From assembly GCF_023898315.1 (NCBI RefSeq), contig NC_064619.1, positions 498,762,594 to 498,826,593 on the forward strand: a stretch of 64,000 nucleotides of DNA, in the 5' to 3' direction. The position numbers and the translations under genes are program-made. Source of the stretch: Schistocerca nitens. Its lineage: Eukaryota; Arthropoda; Insecta; Orthoptera; Acrididae. Of this stretch, positions 34,461 through 45,852 are shown in pieces (the first letter of the stretch is position 1; every line of letters begins with the position of its first letter). The notes under the pieces were generated by a model that worked only from the letters and a program-made list of their open reading frames with translations, was not told the DNA's origin and ran no database searches.

Positions 34461-36070
34461 TGTCCCCTTTGGGGGATGATACTAGAGGGGCAGGAAAGGG
34501 GATAGGCAGATGGAGGACAGAGAGTAGTGAAGATGGTGGCTAAGGGGGGGGGGGGTTTACAGGAAAAAAGAAAATGTTGTAGGGAGCATTTTTGTCTGCA
34601 CATTTCAGAAAAGCTGCTGATAGTGAGAAGAATCCAGATGGCACAGGCTGTGAAGCGGCCATTAAAGTGAAGCATATCATATTGTGGGGCATGCCCATCA
34701 CTTGAGTGGTCCAGCTGTCTCTTGGCCACAGTTTAGCAGTGGCCTATTATGTTGACACACAGCTTGTTAGCTGTTGTGTTCACGTAGAATGCAGTTCAGT
34801 GGTTACAGCTAAGTTGGCAGATCATATGCCTGCTAGCACAGGTGTCCCTGACTTTGAAGGGGTAGGAGATGTCTATGACAGGATAGGAGTAAGTGGTAGT
34901 GGGAAGATGTATGGGATAGGTCTTGAATCCAGGTCCATTGCCGGGATATGAGCCATGAGGCAAGGAGTTTGGTGCAAGGGTAGAGTAGTGATGGTCAGGA
35001 ATATTGCTTAGGTTGTGAGCATGATGGAATACCACTTTGGGAGGGGTGGGGAGGGTATTTCTTATTTCAGCACATGATGAGAGGTACTTGAGACCCTGTA
35101 AGAGAATGTGATTCAGTTGCTCCAGTCTTGTGTGGTACTGAATCACAAGAGAAGTGTTCATTTTTGATCAGGCACTGGGTTATTTGGTGGATGGTGGGTG
35201 ACTGGTGAGACAAGGCACAGGGGATCTGTTTCTGGATGGTTAGACTGTGTGGAAAGGTTTTCTCGATTTGGAATGGGTGTCAAAATGGAGGTGTTGTTTG
35301 TGGTTTGTAGGTTTGTTGTTTACAGAAGTACTGATGTAGTCACCTCTGAGGTAGATCTCGGCATCGACAAAGGTGACCTGTTGGTCTGAGCGGGACTAGG
35401 TGTAGTGAGTGGGGGAGAAAGTGTTGAGGTTCTGGAGGGAAGTGGACAGAGTGTTCTCAAGCTCAGTCCCCATCATGAAGATGTCATCAATGAAAGTGAA
35501 CCAGGTGATGGACGTGGGACTCTGGGTGGTTAGGACAGATTCCTCTACATGGCTTATGAATTGGTTGGCTTAGGATGATGCCATGTGGGTGCTTATTGCT
35601 CCATTGTTTGTAGGTCACACCTTCAAAGGAGAATTAATTGTGGGTGAGGACAGAATTGGTCATGGTGACCAGGAAAAAGGTTCTAGGTTTGGAATCAGTC
35701 AGGCACTGGGAAAGGCAGTGTTCAATAATGGCAAGGCCTTGGATAATGGGGATGTTAGTGTAGAGGGATGTGGCAGTGACAGTGACAAGGAAGGTACCAG
35801 GTGGTAAATGAGCAGTACCTGTGGAGAGTCAGTGGAGGAAACAGTTGGTGTCTTTTATATAGGAAAATAGGTTAAAGGTAACAGGTTGGAGGTGTTGGTC
35901 CACAGTAACCAGCCACAATCATGTGTCCTGGCTGGTTGGGTTTATGAAGTTTAGGAAACATTTAGAAGGCTGGAGTGCAGGGAGTGGTAGGAGTCATCAG
36001 GGGAAAGGTTCTGGGATGGATGTTAGGATTTGACAAAAAACTGGAGATGCTGCTGGATGCTCCACCAACA
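34460..36070 (-). mobile_element. Penelope-like element of a different lineage, degenerate
   Basis: On the minus strand I read PPGTFLVTVTATSLYTNIPI (about 35745-35805), MTNSVLTHN and FSFEGVTYKQW (about 35600-35670), traces of a palm domain with HLVHFH and a downstream DHLHDGD-like shift, and finally VIDISYPFKVRDTCASRHMI and CQLSCNHCTAFYVN (34780-34880). The last resembles the CxxC-like start of the GIY-YIG domain (LIQCxKCxAFYVGET). The TSLYTNIP motif differs from the VVSLFTKVP of the elements at 7150 and 54130, hence another lineage. Many frame breaks. Confidence 0.6.
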
Positions 36071-36103
36071 AAATGAAAGTGAAGGATGTAGGTTGCAAGT
36101 AAG

Positions 36104-37458
36104 ATGGCATCGCTTATGGAAGTGTGCATAAATAGTTCCACGGAAAATGGCTACATATCAAGTATAAATCGTATTAAGTGCAATAACTTCATCGCAAAAG
36201 GTATCAGGTTATGTGCAGTGTCGCAAAAATGGATTCATGCAAAGTGTTTCACAGGAACGGTAGAATGGGACACAAAATGTGACTGTGGCATGGAATGCTG
36301 GATTCTACTAATGGTAGCTCTGTCAAGAAAGTGTTACTGCATCACTTCAGCAAGACCTTGTGCTTGCAAATCGTTACGTAAATAAGATAGAGGAACTGAT
36401 AAACCAACGGAAAGGAGGCAATTTAAAAAACAAGTGTAATGAAAACATACCAGCAATTTTCATTTCAAACAAAACTTCTACTCATAGTGAACAAAATCTT
36501 TCTGATGGTATGAAATCGTCAGTAAATAGAGTGCAATGAAAAACAGGTGATAAAGACATGACAGGACGAAATGTGAACTCAAAAAATAAGACAAGTGAAA
36601 GTGAAAGTGAATCTAGATCATCTGTGTGTTCTAACGAGAGAAATGTTTCTTGAAAGTGTACTATAAAGCCAATGGAACGAGGGCACTTGGAGAACAACAA
36701 ATATCAAGTCTGTGTATTAGGTGATAATCATGTGAAGGGTGTGGCACAAATAATAAATGATTGGAAGTCCCAATTTAGAGTAACAGGCATTGTCTAACCT
36801 GGTGCTCCCCATAATGAAATAGTAAATAATTGTGAAAACTTAGTTAAGACTGGAGCATACTGTGTGCTAATTGGTGGAGCAAATGACATATACAAAAATG
36901 AAAGCCAACTAGCGACAAGGGCACTTCAAACAACTAAAAAAGCTGTCGGATCTAAATTTAAAGGTTCTCATTGTAAGTGTGCCACATAGACATGATCTGA
37001 TCGAGGAATCATGTGTAAACAAAGAAATAACGTCAACAAATAATAAATTTAGGAAGACCTGCTGTGCTTTTAAGTGTGCAACTTTTGTGGATGCAAACAG
37101 CTCAGAGAGAAATCATTTCATGAGGCATGGACAGCACAAGAACTATTATGGAAAAAAGATGATGGGTGAAAAGATACTAGAAGAAATAAGCCATACATCA
37201 ATAGAAAAGTTCCCTAAAATCCCACTCCAAATGAGGGCAGAAGCAGAAGAAATGAAAACTTTAATAAGAGCAACATTTGCTGAGGCACTAAAAACATCAA
37301 CATTTGCTATAGTTAAAATTAAAATGTCATCAGCTGCCACAGCTAGTATAAACAATCAATCAGCATCATCCATTTCAAGTAGGAAAAGCAACAGAAATAA
37401 GAAACCTGTGGTACAACAGGATTTTTGGTATACGGCCTTAATGAAAACTCCAAGTTAA
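36104..37458 (+). pseudogene. LINE ORF1 remnant with PHD-like finger and esterase-like domain
   Basis: The N-terminal part has a Cys/His pattern like a PHD finger (KGIRLCAVSQKWIHAKCFTG and CDCGMECW). A later segment reads VLGDNHVKGVAQI (about 36715), then GAPHNEIVNN, VLIGGANDIYKNE (about 36868) and VSVPHRHDLIEESCVNK (about 36970-37020). The order GDxH, GGxND and PHRxD is that of SGNH esterases, which together with PHD fingers are known in CR1-type ORF1 proteins. The C-terminus (159 aa open from 36979) ends VVQQDFWYTALMKTPS. Frame breaks lie between the first two parts. Confidence 0.7.
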
Positions 37459-37499
37459 CAGTGTTAAAGGAAAGGAGAAATACCATGTGCTCACTTCCC

Positions 37500-39358
37500 T
37501 GTTCTAAGGATTATGACTCTAAATGTGCAGGGCCTCAAGAATAAATATTGTGAACTCGAACACCCAAGCTGATGTCTTGTGTATTACTGAACACTGGTGT
37601 AAGGACCATGAAATAGTAGTATTCATATTAATCCATTTAAGCTGGCAAATCATTATAGTAGGAAAATTGCAAAAGGTGGTGGAGTCGGTATTTACCTTAG
37701 ACAAGAGTTAGAATTTTAAAAAAGATGTTAAGCAGAGAATTTAATTATTGAAAAGTTCTTTGAAGCAGGTGCTGTCAGGTATATGGCGTGATGAAAAAAG
37801 TCATAGTCATAACAGTGTATAGGTCACCATGTGGAAACATAGAAGTCTTTTTTGATAAATTAGAATTATTGCTCAATTTAAAAAAAAAAAAAAATCTGTG
37901 ATTATTCTTTGCAGTGATTTCAATATTAATCTTCTAGTTGAAAGTCAACAAAAAAGGCAGTTTTTGGACATATTAAAGAGTTTCAACATGTCAGCACACA
38001 TAAACAATTCAACTAGAATAACAAACACCTCCAATAAACTCATAGATAACATTTTCTCAAATATGTCAGCAACTGACATAGAGGTAACAAGCAGATTTAG
38101 GATTTTCTGACCACAATGCTCTCACCATTGAAAAGAAACTTCTCTGTGGACAGCTGTCATTAGTTCATTAAGTATCTTAGAAAATGAAAATTGGTTAGAT
38201 GTTATGAAACAAACAAGTACAGATGAGGCATATAGTGTATTTGCATCGAATTATATGATGAACTTTGAGATGTGTTTTCCAAAGAAACTGACCAGAATCA
38301 AGTCTACTGGACACATCAAGTCAAGTTCTTGGATGACTCTTGGCATTAAGAAATCATGTGAAAACATGAAAAAACTCATTTCAGAGTTGAGGGAGTGTGC
38401 AGATACTGATTTTATAGAATATGTAAAAAGGTATAGGAACATACACCGCAGAGTAATTGCAAATGCAAGGTTACTAATTAATGACATGGAAATAAAAAAG
38501 TCCAGAAATAAAACTAAAATAGCATGGGAAATTGTGGGAAAAGAAACTGGGTTACCTATCAAAGATAAGGAAATTATTCTAAACGATGAGGAGAATAAAA
38601 TGGCAGATAAATATGCCATGCCTAATTATATAAAGAATTACTTTTTAAATGTACCCCAGACATTAAGCAGGAATTTTGGAGAGCAGATTAAGAGAGCAGC
38701 ACTCAAGGCAGCCAGCAATATGATGGCAGTCCCAACAAACAAAAAGGAAGTTTTAAAAGTGATTAAAAGCCTGAAGCCCAAGATGTCAGCTGGAGTACAT
38801 GAGGTGCCAATAATACTAGTAAAGAAAATAATACTAGTAAAGAAAACAGCTAATCAAATAGCGAAACCATTGGCACACATAGCAAACTTGTCAATGGCTG
38901 AGGGCATGTCTCCACATAAACTGAAAATTTCTAAAGTCGTTCCCCTGTTGAAAAAGGGTGATAAGCTTAAAATAGAAAACTACAGACCTGCCTTACATCT
39001 CCTAACTTTCTCTAAGGTTTTAGAGATACTAATGAAATATAGAGTCACACATTATCTTAATATCCACAATCTGATAAACAGTAATCAACATGGACTTCAA
39101 GCTGGGCTAAGTACCGAAACAGCTGTACTGGAATATGCAAAAGAATTGAAAGAGGGAAAAAGTGTAGTCGGGATAAATCTAGATCTGTCAAAAGCCTTTG
39201 ACACTGGTGACCACAGCACACTTTTGGGAAAGGTTGAAGCCATAGGTATCAGAGGATCGGTAAAAAAGTGGTTTGGGTCGTATCTGGAAAAGAGGATGCA
39301 GGTTACAAAAATGCGCTATTTGGATAACGACCCAGAGCCCACCTCAAACACACTGTAG
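37500..39358 (+). pseudogene. LINE ORF2 remnant: endonuclease pieces and RT without active-site box
   Basis: Endonuclease pieces include ADVLCITEHWCKDHE (about 37570) and ILCSDFNINLL (about 37900-37935). From 38204 an open 384-codon stretch carries SSWMTLGIKKSCENMKKL, KVVPLLKKGDKLKIENYRPA, HGLQAGLSTETAVLEYA and INLDLSKAFDTGDHSTLL, ending soon after IGIRGSVKKWFGSYLEKRMQ. The GVPQGSVLGP and FADD segments seen in the related LINE at 23050-23160 are missing, so it cannot encode an active RT. Confidence 0.8.
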
Positions 39359-39458
39359 GCCCCTTTTTAAAGCATTGAAAATTATAACAATTCCATCATT
39401 ATACATTCTGAAATGTCTGTTGGAGATCAAAAGAAATCAGGACAAAATGAAAACCACA

Positions 39459-39712
39459 ACTTGACTAGAAGAAGGGATCGGTTGGTAGGACATGTTTTGA
39501 GGCATCAAGGGATCACAAATTTAGCATTGGAGGGCAGCGTGGAGGGTAAAAATCGTAGAGGGAGACCAAGAGACGAATACACTAAGCAGATTCAGAAGGA
39601 TGTAGATTGCAGTAGGTACTGGGAGATGAAGAAGCTTGCACAGGATAGAGTAGCATGGAGAGCTGCATCAAACCAGTCTCAGGACTGAAGACCACAACAA
39701 CAACAACAAGAT
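39459..39712 (+). mobile_element. RTE LINE 3'-end fragment
   Basis: A 5'-truncated copy of the last ~80 codons of the RTE element (NLTRRRDRLVGHVLRHQGIT to AASNQSQD and stop) with its GAAGACCACAACAACAACAA tail. It is nearly identical to 42748-42994. It replaces the 3' end of the CR1-like LINE and directly precedes the next RTE copy. Confidence 0.85.
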
Positions 39713-39715
39713 AAG

Positions 39716-41380
39716 TCATAAGGTTAGTATTGCCTCACGTGTTCCAACATTTCTACGGAATCCAAACTGATTTTCCCCGAGGTCGGCTTCTACCAGTTTT
39801 TCCATTCGTCTGTAAAGAATTCGCATTAGTATTTTGCAGCTGTGACTTATTAAACTGATAGTTCGGTAATTTTCACATCTGTCAACACCTGCTTTCTTTG
39901 GGATTGGAATTATTATATTCTTCTTGAAGTCTGAGGGTATTTCGCCTGTCTCATACATCGTGCTCACCAGATGGTTGAGTTTTGTCAGGACTGGCTCTCC
40001 CGAGGCCATCAGTAGTTCTAATGGAATGTTGTCTACTCCCGGGGCCTTGTTTCGACTCAGGTCTTTCAGTGCTCTGTCAAACTCTTCACGCAGTATCTTA
40101 TCTCCCATTTCATCTTCATCTACATCCTCTTCCATTTCCATAATATTGTCCTCAAGTACATCGCCCTTGTATAAACCCTCTATATACTCCTTCCAACTTT
40201 CTGCCTTCCCTTCTTTGCTTAGAACTGGGTTGCCATCTGAGCTCTTGATATTCATGGAAGTGGTTCTCTTCTCTCCAAAGGTCTCTTTAATTTTCCTGTA
40301 GGCAGTATCTATCTTACCTCTAGTGATACAAGCCTCTACATCCTTACATTTGTCCTCTAGCCATCCCTGCTTAGCCATTTTGCACTTCCTGTCGATCTCA
40401 TTTTTGAGACGTTTGTATTCCTTTTTGCCTGCTTCATTTACTGCATTTTTATATTTTCTCCTTTCATCAATTAAATTCAATATTTCTTCTGTTACCCAAG
40501 GATTTCTATTAGCCCTCGTCTTTTTACCTACTTGATCGTCTGCTGCCTTCACTACTTCATCCCTCAGAGCTACCCATTCTTCTTCCACTGTATTTCTTTC
40601 TCCCATTCCTGTCAATTGTTCCCTTATGCTCTCCCTGAAACTCTCTACAACCTCTGGTTCTTTCAGTTTATCCAGGTCCCATCTCCTTAAATTCCCACCT
40701 TTTTGCAGTTTCTTCAGTTTCAATCTGCAGTTCATAACCAATAGATTGTGGTCAGAATCCACATCTGCCCCAGGAAATGTCTTACAATTTAAAACCTGGT
40801 TCCTAAATCTCTGTCTTACCATTATATAATCTATCTGATACCTTTTAGTATCTCCAGGATTCTTCCAGGTATACAACCTTCTTTTATGATTCTTGAACCA
40901 AGTGTTAGCTATAATTAAGTTATGCTCTGTGCAAAATTCTACAAGGCGGCTTCCTCTTTCATTCCTTCCCCCCAATCCATATTCACCTACTATGTTTCCT
41001 TCTCTCCCTTTTCCTACTGACGAATTCCAGTCACCCATGACTATTAAATTTTCATCTCCCTTCACTACCTGAATAATTTCTTTTATCTCGTCATACATTT
41101 CATCTATTTCTTCATCATCTGCAGAGCTAGTTGGCATATAAACTTGTACTACTGTAGTAGGCATGGGCTTTGTGTCTATCTTGGCCACAATAATGCGTTC
41201 ACTATGCTGTTTGTAGTAGCTAACCCGCACTCCTATTTTTTTATTCATTATTAAACCTACTCCTGCATTACCCCTATTTGATTTTGTATTTATAACCCTG
41301 TAATCACCTGACCAAAAGTCTTGTTCCTCCTGCCACTGAACTTCACTAATTCCCACTATATCTAACTTTAACCTATCCAT
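39716..41380 (-). pseudogene. RTE endonuclease and N-terminal RT, open 554 codons, inverted half
   Basis: An APE-type endonuclease: LDIVGISEVQWQEEQDFW, VQVYMPTSSADDEE, IVMGDWNSSVGKGREG, YTWKNPGDTKRYQIDYIM and ADVDSDHNLLVM cover the catalytic Glu, Asp/Asn and Asp-His positions. The RT start follows (KDLSRNKAPGVDNIPLELL; NIIIPIPKKAGVDRCENYRT; LGENQFGFRRNVGTREAILT). The frame is open from 41380 to the inversion breakpoint with no stop, so the loss of function comes from the inversion. Such RTE proteins are the source of many craniofacial development protein 2-like annotations in insects. Confidence 0.9.
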
Positions 41381-41884
41381 TTCCCTTTTTAAATTTTCTA
41401 ACCTACCGGCCCGATTAAGGGATCTGACATTCCACGCTCCGATCCATAGAACGCCAGTTTTCTTTCCCTGATAACGACGTCGTCCTGAGTAGTCCCCGCC
41501 CGGAGATCCGAATGGGGGACTATTTTACCTCCGGAATATTTTACCCAAAAGGATGCTATCATCATTTAATCATACAGTAGAGCTGCATGTTCTCGGGAAA
41601 AATTACGGTTGTAGTTTCCCCTTGCTTTCAGCCGTTCGCAGTACCAGCACAGAAAGGCCATTTTGGTTAATGTTACAAGGTCACATCAGTAAATCATCCA
41701 GACTGTTGCCCCTGCAACTACTGAAAAGGCTGCTGCCCCTCTTCAGGAACCACATGTTTGTCTGGCCTCTCAACAGATACCCCTCCGTTGTGGTTGCACC
41801 TACGGTACGGCCATCTGTATCGCTGAGGCACGCAAGCCTCCCCACCAACGGCAAGGTCCATAGTTCATGGGGGGAGAAGAAAGA

Positions 41885-42979
41885 TTAAGAAAAGGCAAAC
41901 CTACGTTTCTAGCATTTGTAGACTTATAGAAAGTTTTTGACAATGTTAACTGGAATACTCTCTTTCAAATTCTGAAGGTGGCAGGGGTAAAATACAGGGA
42001 GCGAAAGGCTATTTACAATTTGTACAGAAACCAGATGGCAGTTATAAGAGTCGAGGGGCATGAAAGGGAAGCAGTGGTTGGGAAAGGAGTGAGACAGGGT
42101 TGTAGCCTCTCCCTGATGTTATTCAATCTGTATATTGAGCAAGCAGTAAAGGAAACAAAAGAAAAATTCGGAGTAGGTATTAAAATTCATGGAGAAGAAG
42201 TAAAAACTTTGAGGTTCGCCGATGACATTGTAATTCTGTCAGAGACAGCAAAGGACTTGGAAGAGCTGTTGAACGGAATGGATAGTGTCTTGAAAGGAGG
42301 ATAAAAGATGAGCATCAACAAAAGCAAAACGAGGATAATGGAATGTAGTCAAATTAAATCGGGTGATGCTGAGGGAATTAGATTAGGAAATGAGACACTT
42401 AAAGTAGTAAAGGAGTTTTGCTATTTAGGGAGTAAAATAACTGATGATGGTCGAAGTAGAGAGGATATAAAATGTAGACTGGCAATGGCAAGGAAAGCGT
42501 TTCTGAAGAAGAGAAATTTGTTAACATCGAGTATAGATTAAAGTGTCAGGAAGTCGTTTCTGAAAGTATTTGTATTGAGTGTAGCCATGTATGGAAGTGA
42601 AACATGGACGATAACTAGTTTGGACAAGAAGAGAATAGAAGCTTTCGAAATGTGGTGCTACAGAAGAATGCTGAAGATAAGGTGGGTAGATCACGTAACT
42701 AATGAGGAGGTATTGAATAGGATTGGGGAGAAGAGAAGTTTGTGGCACAACTTGACTAGAAGAAGGGATCGGTTGGTAGGACATATTTTGAGGCATCAAG
42801 GAATCACCAATTTAGCATTAGAGGGCAGCGTGGAGGGTAAAAATTGTAGAGGGAGACCAAGAGATGAATACACTAAGCAGATTCAGAAGGATGTAGGTTG
42901 CAGTAAGTACTGGGAGATGAAGAAGCTTGCACAGGATAGACGAGCATGGAGAGCTGCATCAAACCAGTCTCAGGACTGA
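41885..42979 (+). pseudogene. RTE RT C-terminal half, plus orientation
   Basis: Continues the RT: KGKPTFLAFVDL, then NWNTLFQILKVAGVKYRERK, GVRQGCSLSLMLFNLYIEQA, RFADDIVILSETAKDLEELL (FADD near 42210), EFCYLGSKITDDGRSREDIK, and the C-terminal RRMLKIRWVDHVTNEEVLNR and RGRPRDEYTKQIQKD. In-frame stops occur at about 41930, 42302 and 42539. The stop after NQSQD is at 42977-42979. Confidence 0.88.
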
Positions 42980-43066
42980 AGACCACAACAACAACAACAG
43001 TCATCTTGGGAACATTCTTTTTAAGCTATATTAGCAACTTCTTAAACTAAATTATAATGAACTTAC

Positions 43067-43196
43067 CTTCCCATGCTTCAAACATGTCATTGATTATGAA
43101 ATCCATGAAACCTATCTGTGACTTGGGTATAGAACAAGTAGTTCTGTCAAACATAGGCATCATTACTGGAAGGTTGGCTGCCTTTTCTTCATCAGT
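43067..43196 (-). CDS. Pde8: PDE8 coding exon (second from the 3' end), purine-binding glutamine
   Basis: Forty-three codons plus one base (acceptor ATAG at 43197-43200, donor GTAAGT at 43061-43066). It encodes [20 protein letters not shown], then [20 protein letters not shown]. In phosphodiesterases the Gln of SQxGF is the invariant purine-selective glutamine and the following Phe is the base clamp; both are present. Human PDE8 reads very similarly here ([21 protein letters not shown], from memory). The exon ends after the first base of an Ala codon that the last exon completes. An RTE LINE ends only about 72 bp beyond the donor. The exon itself is intact. Confidence 0.95.
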
Positions 43197-43199
43197 CTA

Positions 43200-43650
43200 T
43201 GGAAAGAAAAGTAGATTAGATCAAACAAATTTGTCAAATTTTATTGAGTTTATTTACTTTAGTTATCAGAAATTAATCATTCATGCCAATTTCAAAAATG
43301 AAAATGGAGGCTATAGATAAACATTTAAGAATTATTTCATAGTTCTGTGATTGTCTACAAGCATAGCATTTTACTTTATTCACCTTTCCATTAAGAAAAA
43401 AACAGTTTAGCACACACAGAAGTTTATATGGGCATCATAGGTGTAAAAGCAACTCAAGTTGTTAATAACACCACTGCAACTAGTTATGAATGTTTAACAC
43501 TGTCTTTGACTCTTAGCAGCCAGATTCATTCTCTATATGATGAATCCACCAATAAATTATGTAATAATAATTTTTAAATATTCGTGTATTGTAAGTTCCA
43601 ATAATACCTATCTTTCAATTTCAAGTGCTAATTTCAATAATCCCTCTGAC
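43200..43650. other. PDE8 intron, nothing recognised
   Basis: About 450 bp of AT-rich intron next to the acceptor of exon 43067-43196. The acceptor tract (TTTCTTTCCATAG) is short but adequate. Confidence 0.5.
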
Positions 43651-43654
43651 AAAA

Positions 43655-43885
43655 AGGAAGGAAGGAAGGAAGATTAAGGTTTAATGTCCCATCAAGTGAG
43701 GTCATTAGAGATGGAGCACAAGCTCTGATTGTCTCAAGGATGGGGGAGGTAATTGACCACGCCCTTTCCAAGGAACCATCCCAGCATTTGCCTGGGAAAT
43801 CTATATCAGGATGGTTGAATATGGGTTTGAATCGTCGTCTTCCCAAATCTGAGGCCAGTGTGCTAATGCTGCTCCACCTCACTCT
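43655..43885 (-). mobile_element. tRNA-derived SINE, second subfamily
   Basis: On the minus strand the head reads GAGTGAGGTGGAGCAGCATT (box A-like) and GACGATTCAAACCC (box B-like), then a body related to the 1620 SINE (GGCAAATGCTGGGATGGTTCC) but with a different 3' half (GACCTCACTTGATGGGACAT) and a (TTCC)n tail at 43661-43675. More diverged than the 1620 and 54533 copies. Confidence 0.8.
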
Positions 43886-43889
43886 GTCT

Positions 43890-44130
43890 GTTTGATACGA
43901 TGGATCCAGTGAAGCATCAGGGGACAGGCCAAATTTTGTATGTGAAGTGTTCATTGCTGAGCAACAATTGTACAGTTTTAGAGTAGCATTTTGTGATATA
44001 TTTGGCTCCAAATGGTAAATACTACAGTTAAAATTGATGGTATTTAATACAAGCATTCCTGTTAGTTACTCTTTCACAATTTATGAAAGAAAGTTTTATT
44101 CCACAGAAGTTTATCATATTATTATTGTTA

Positions 44131-44162
<32 letters not shown>

Positions 44163-44889
44163 TCATTTTGAAACTGAAAAAGATAAAAGGAGTTATTGAT
44201 ACAATAATGCTTGATTATTTGTTTTTACACTCTGATAAAGACATTTAATAAGGAACATTTAAATCTCTGAACTGGTAAACTTTTATTTAGAAGATTTTGA
44301 ACAAAAATTAATTACACGCAGTATCTCCTGAGTCCAACTATGAAATCTGTTTTAGTGAACACATTCTGTTTACAGAAATATAATTGAAAATAATGATGTA
44401 AGCAAATCCAGTACATCTTGAACATTTCGTTATAAATTTGAATTTAGTTTATATTTCAAAATGTCTTCACATTTAATGTAATTCACTTTTTTTTTTTTGA
44501 AAATTTATGGTAATTCTAGAAATTCTTGTTCCAGTAACTTCATGTGTCAAAACCTAACCCATATATTTCAATAGAAAGTGCAGCAGTGCCAGTTTCTTTG
44601 GCATTTTTTGTTATGTTCAATTCAGTTCCTGTGGATTCTGTTGCTCAGTTGTTTAGGTACACCCACTGGACTTGGATTTCAACATTTTAATGCTTTGCAA
44701 ACATTGTGAAAACTGCAAAACAGAACAATGAAGAAAAATAAGTAAGAATATCTACAAAATTAGCATTTCGATTTGTTTTCTTAAAAACCTGTGTCTTGCA
44801 AGGATGATGAATTTTATCATCTGAATTCACAATAAAAGTATTTGTAATACAGTAGTTCCTTACCAAAAGTTAAATAAAAAAGTTCCAAA

Positions 44890-44923
<34 letters not shown>

Positions 44924-45730
44924 TCAAGAGAGATCATCTGTGGACAATTTATTTTATGAAATGAATAACTGATACACACATTAAAGCATTTTATAATATT
45001 TGAAAATGAGTTGGACATTATAGTTACAACATTTCAATAATCATGATTAATTTGGGAAAGGAACTTTACAATCCCTAAGTGAGGTGGTATCAGAATTAGT
45101 GATATGATAGAATGATGTACACTAATCATGATGTAATGAATACACCATGTATATGCCAAAAATGATATCTGAAAACACAAAAATATCCTTGTGCTAACCT
45201 CAGAGCTACTACACACAGACAGTAAAAAAGTAAGTTGTTTTCTGTACAAATCTGCTAACAAAGATACAGTAAAAATTTGGGAACTTACACAGATTAGGAA
45301 TAGAGTCAACAGTCTTAGGGAAACACTGTGATCATCACGTAAAATTGGTAGCATCTCTAGAATTAATGTAGAATAAAAATGTATCCTACTACTGCTCTTC
45401 CAAGAAATTATTAAATCATCTGTAGTCAAAGGTTGGGCTTCTGTTAACAGTATGGTCATAAAAACATTAATTTTAAATCAGCATCAGTGTTACAGCAAAT
45501 GGGTAATTGTTATTCTCTAATATTTATCAATATATAGATGTAAATATTAGCCTAATAGTAAGGGACAAACAACAGGTGTTTAGTATAGCTGTGAAAGCAG
45601 AACTAGTGGCAAATTAAAATATGTTCAATTTACCACATGTAAGCACACAAAAGGACATATCAGTTTAGTAACAGGCTATCGGCAACATAATTAGTTTCAG
45701 ACAGCTTGTTTTATTCTTTACAAAATAGTT
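43890..45730. other. PDE8 intron with (ATT)n microsatellites
   Basis: AT-rich intron with (ATT)n runs at about 44117-44162 and 44891-44924. Open frames, including 45034-45459 on the minus strand, show no domain. Confidence 0.55.
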
Positions 45731-45777
45731 AGGTGTATAGATGGATAGATAGATAGAGTACAAAATAGTTAGGTGTT

Positions 45778-45848
<71 letters not shown>
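45731..45848. repeat. (GATA)n and (GA)n microsatellite
   Basis: A run of GATA tetranucleotides (45779-45820) is followed by GA dinucleotides (45820-45848), with a shorter GATA run near 45739-45756. TACAAAATAGTTAGGTGT occurs twice, around 45717 and 45758, suggesting slippage duplication. It adjoins the 3' end of the minus-strand SINE-like repeat at 45850-46135. Confidence 0.85.

Positions 45849-45849
<1 letters not shown>

Positions 45850-45852
<3 letters not shown>

Larger units (their letters stand above)
36090..39450 (+). mobile_element. CR1-like LINE in a PDE8 intron, degenerate, 3' truncated
   Basis: Lies antisense to PDE8. ORF1 traces are followed by endonuclease and RT parts in the usual order. 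The RT stops before the catalytic YADD/FADD box and is replaced near 39459 by an RTE 3' fragment. It shares the ORF1 end QDFWY and general layout with the LINE at 20560 but is older, with many more breaks. Confidence 0.8.
39714..42994 (+). mobile_element. Near full-length RTE LINE with inverted 5' half (twin-priming architecture)
   Basis: From 39714 to about 41880 the element is reversed: the break in RT is at the low-coordinate side, the endonuclease is in the middle, and the 5' UTR reaches about 41880. There the plus-oriented 3' half begins (AAAGATTAAGAAAAGG) and runs to the (CAA)n tail at 42994. The two pieces meet at nearly adjacent positions of the RT (REAILTL on one side, KGKPTFLAFVDL on the other), so little sequence was lost. 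This is the arrangement produced by twin priming during LINE insertion. It ends about 72 bp from the donor of the PDE8 exon at 43067. Confidence 0.88.

Noticed and set aside
39705-43000. AGTCAT as the target duplication of the inverted RTE element
   Set aside because: Only six bases, and the left occurrence may belong to the element's own RT sequence; kept only as a weak candidate.
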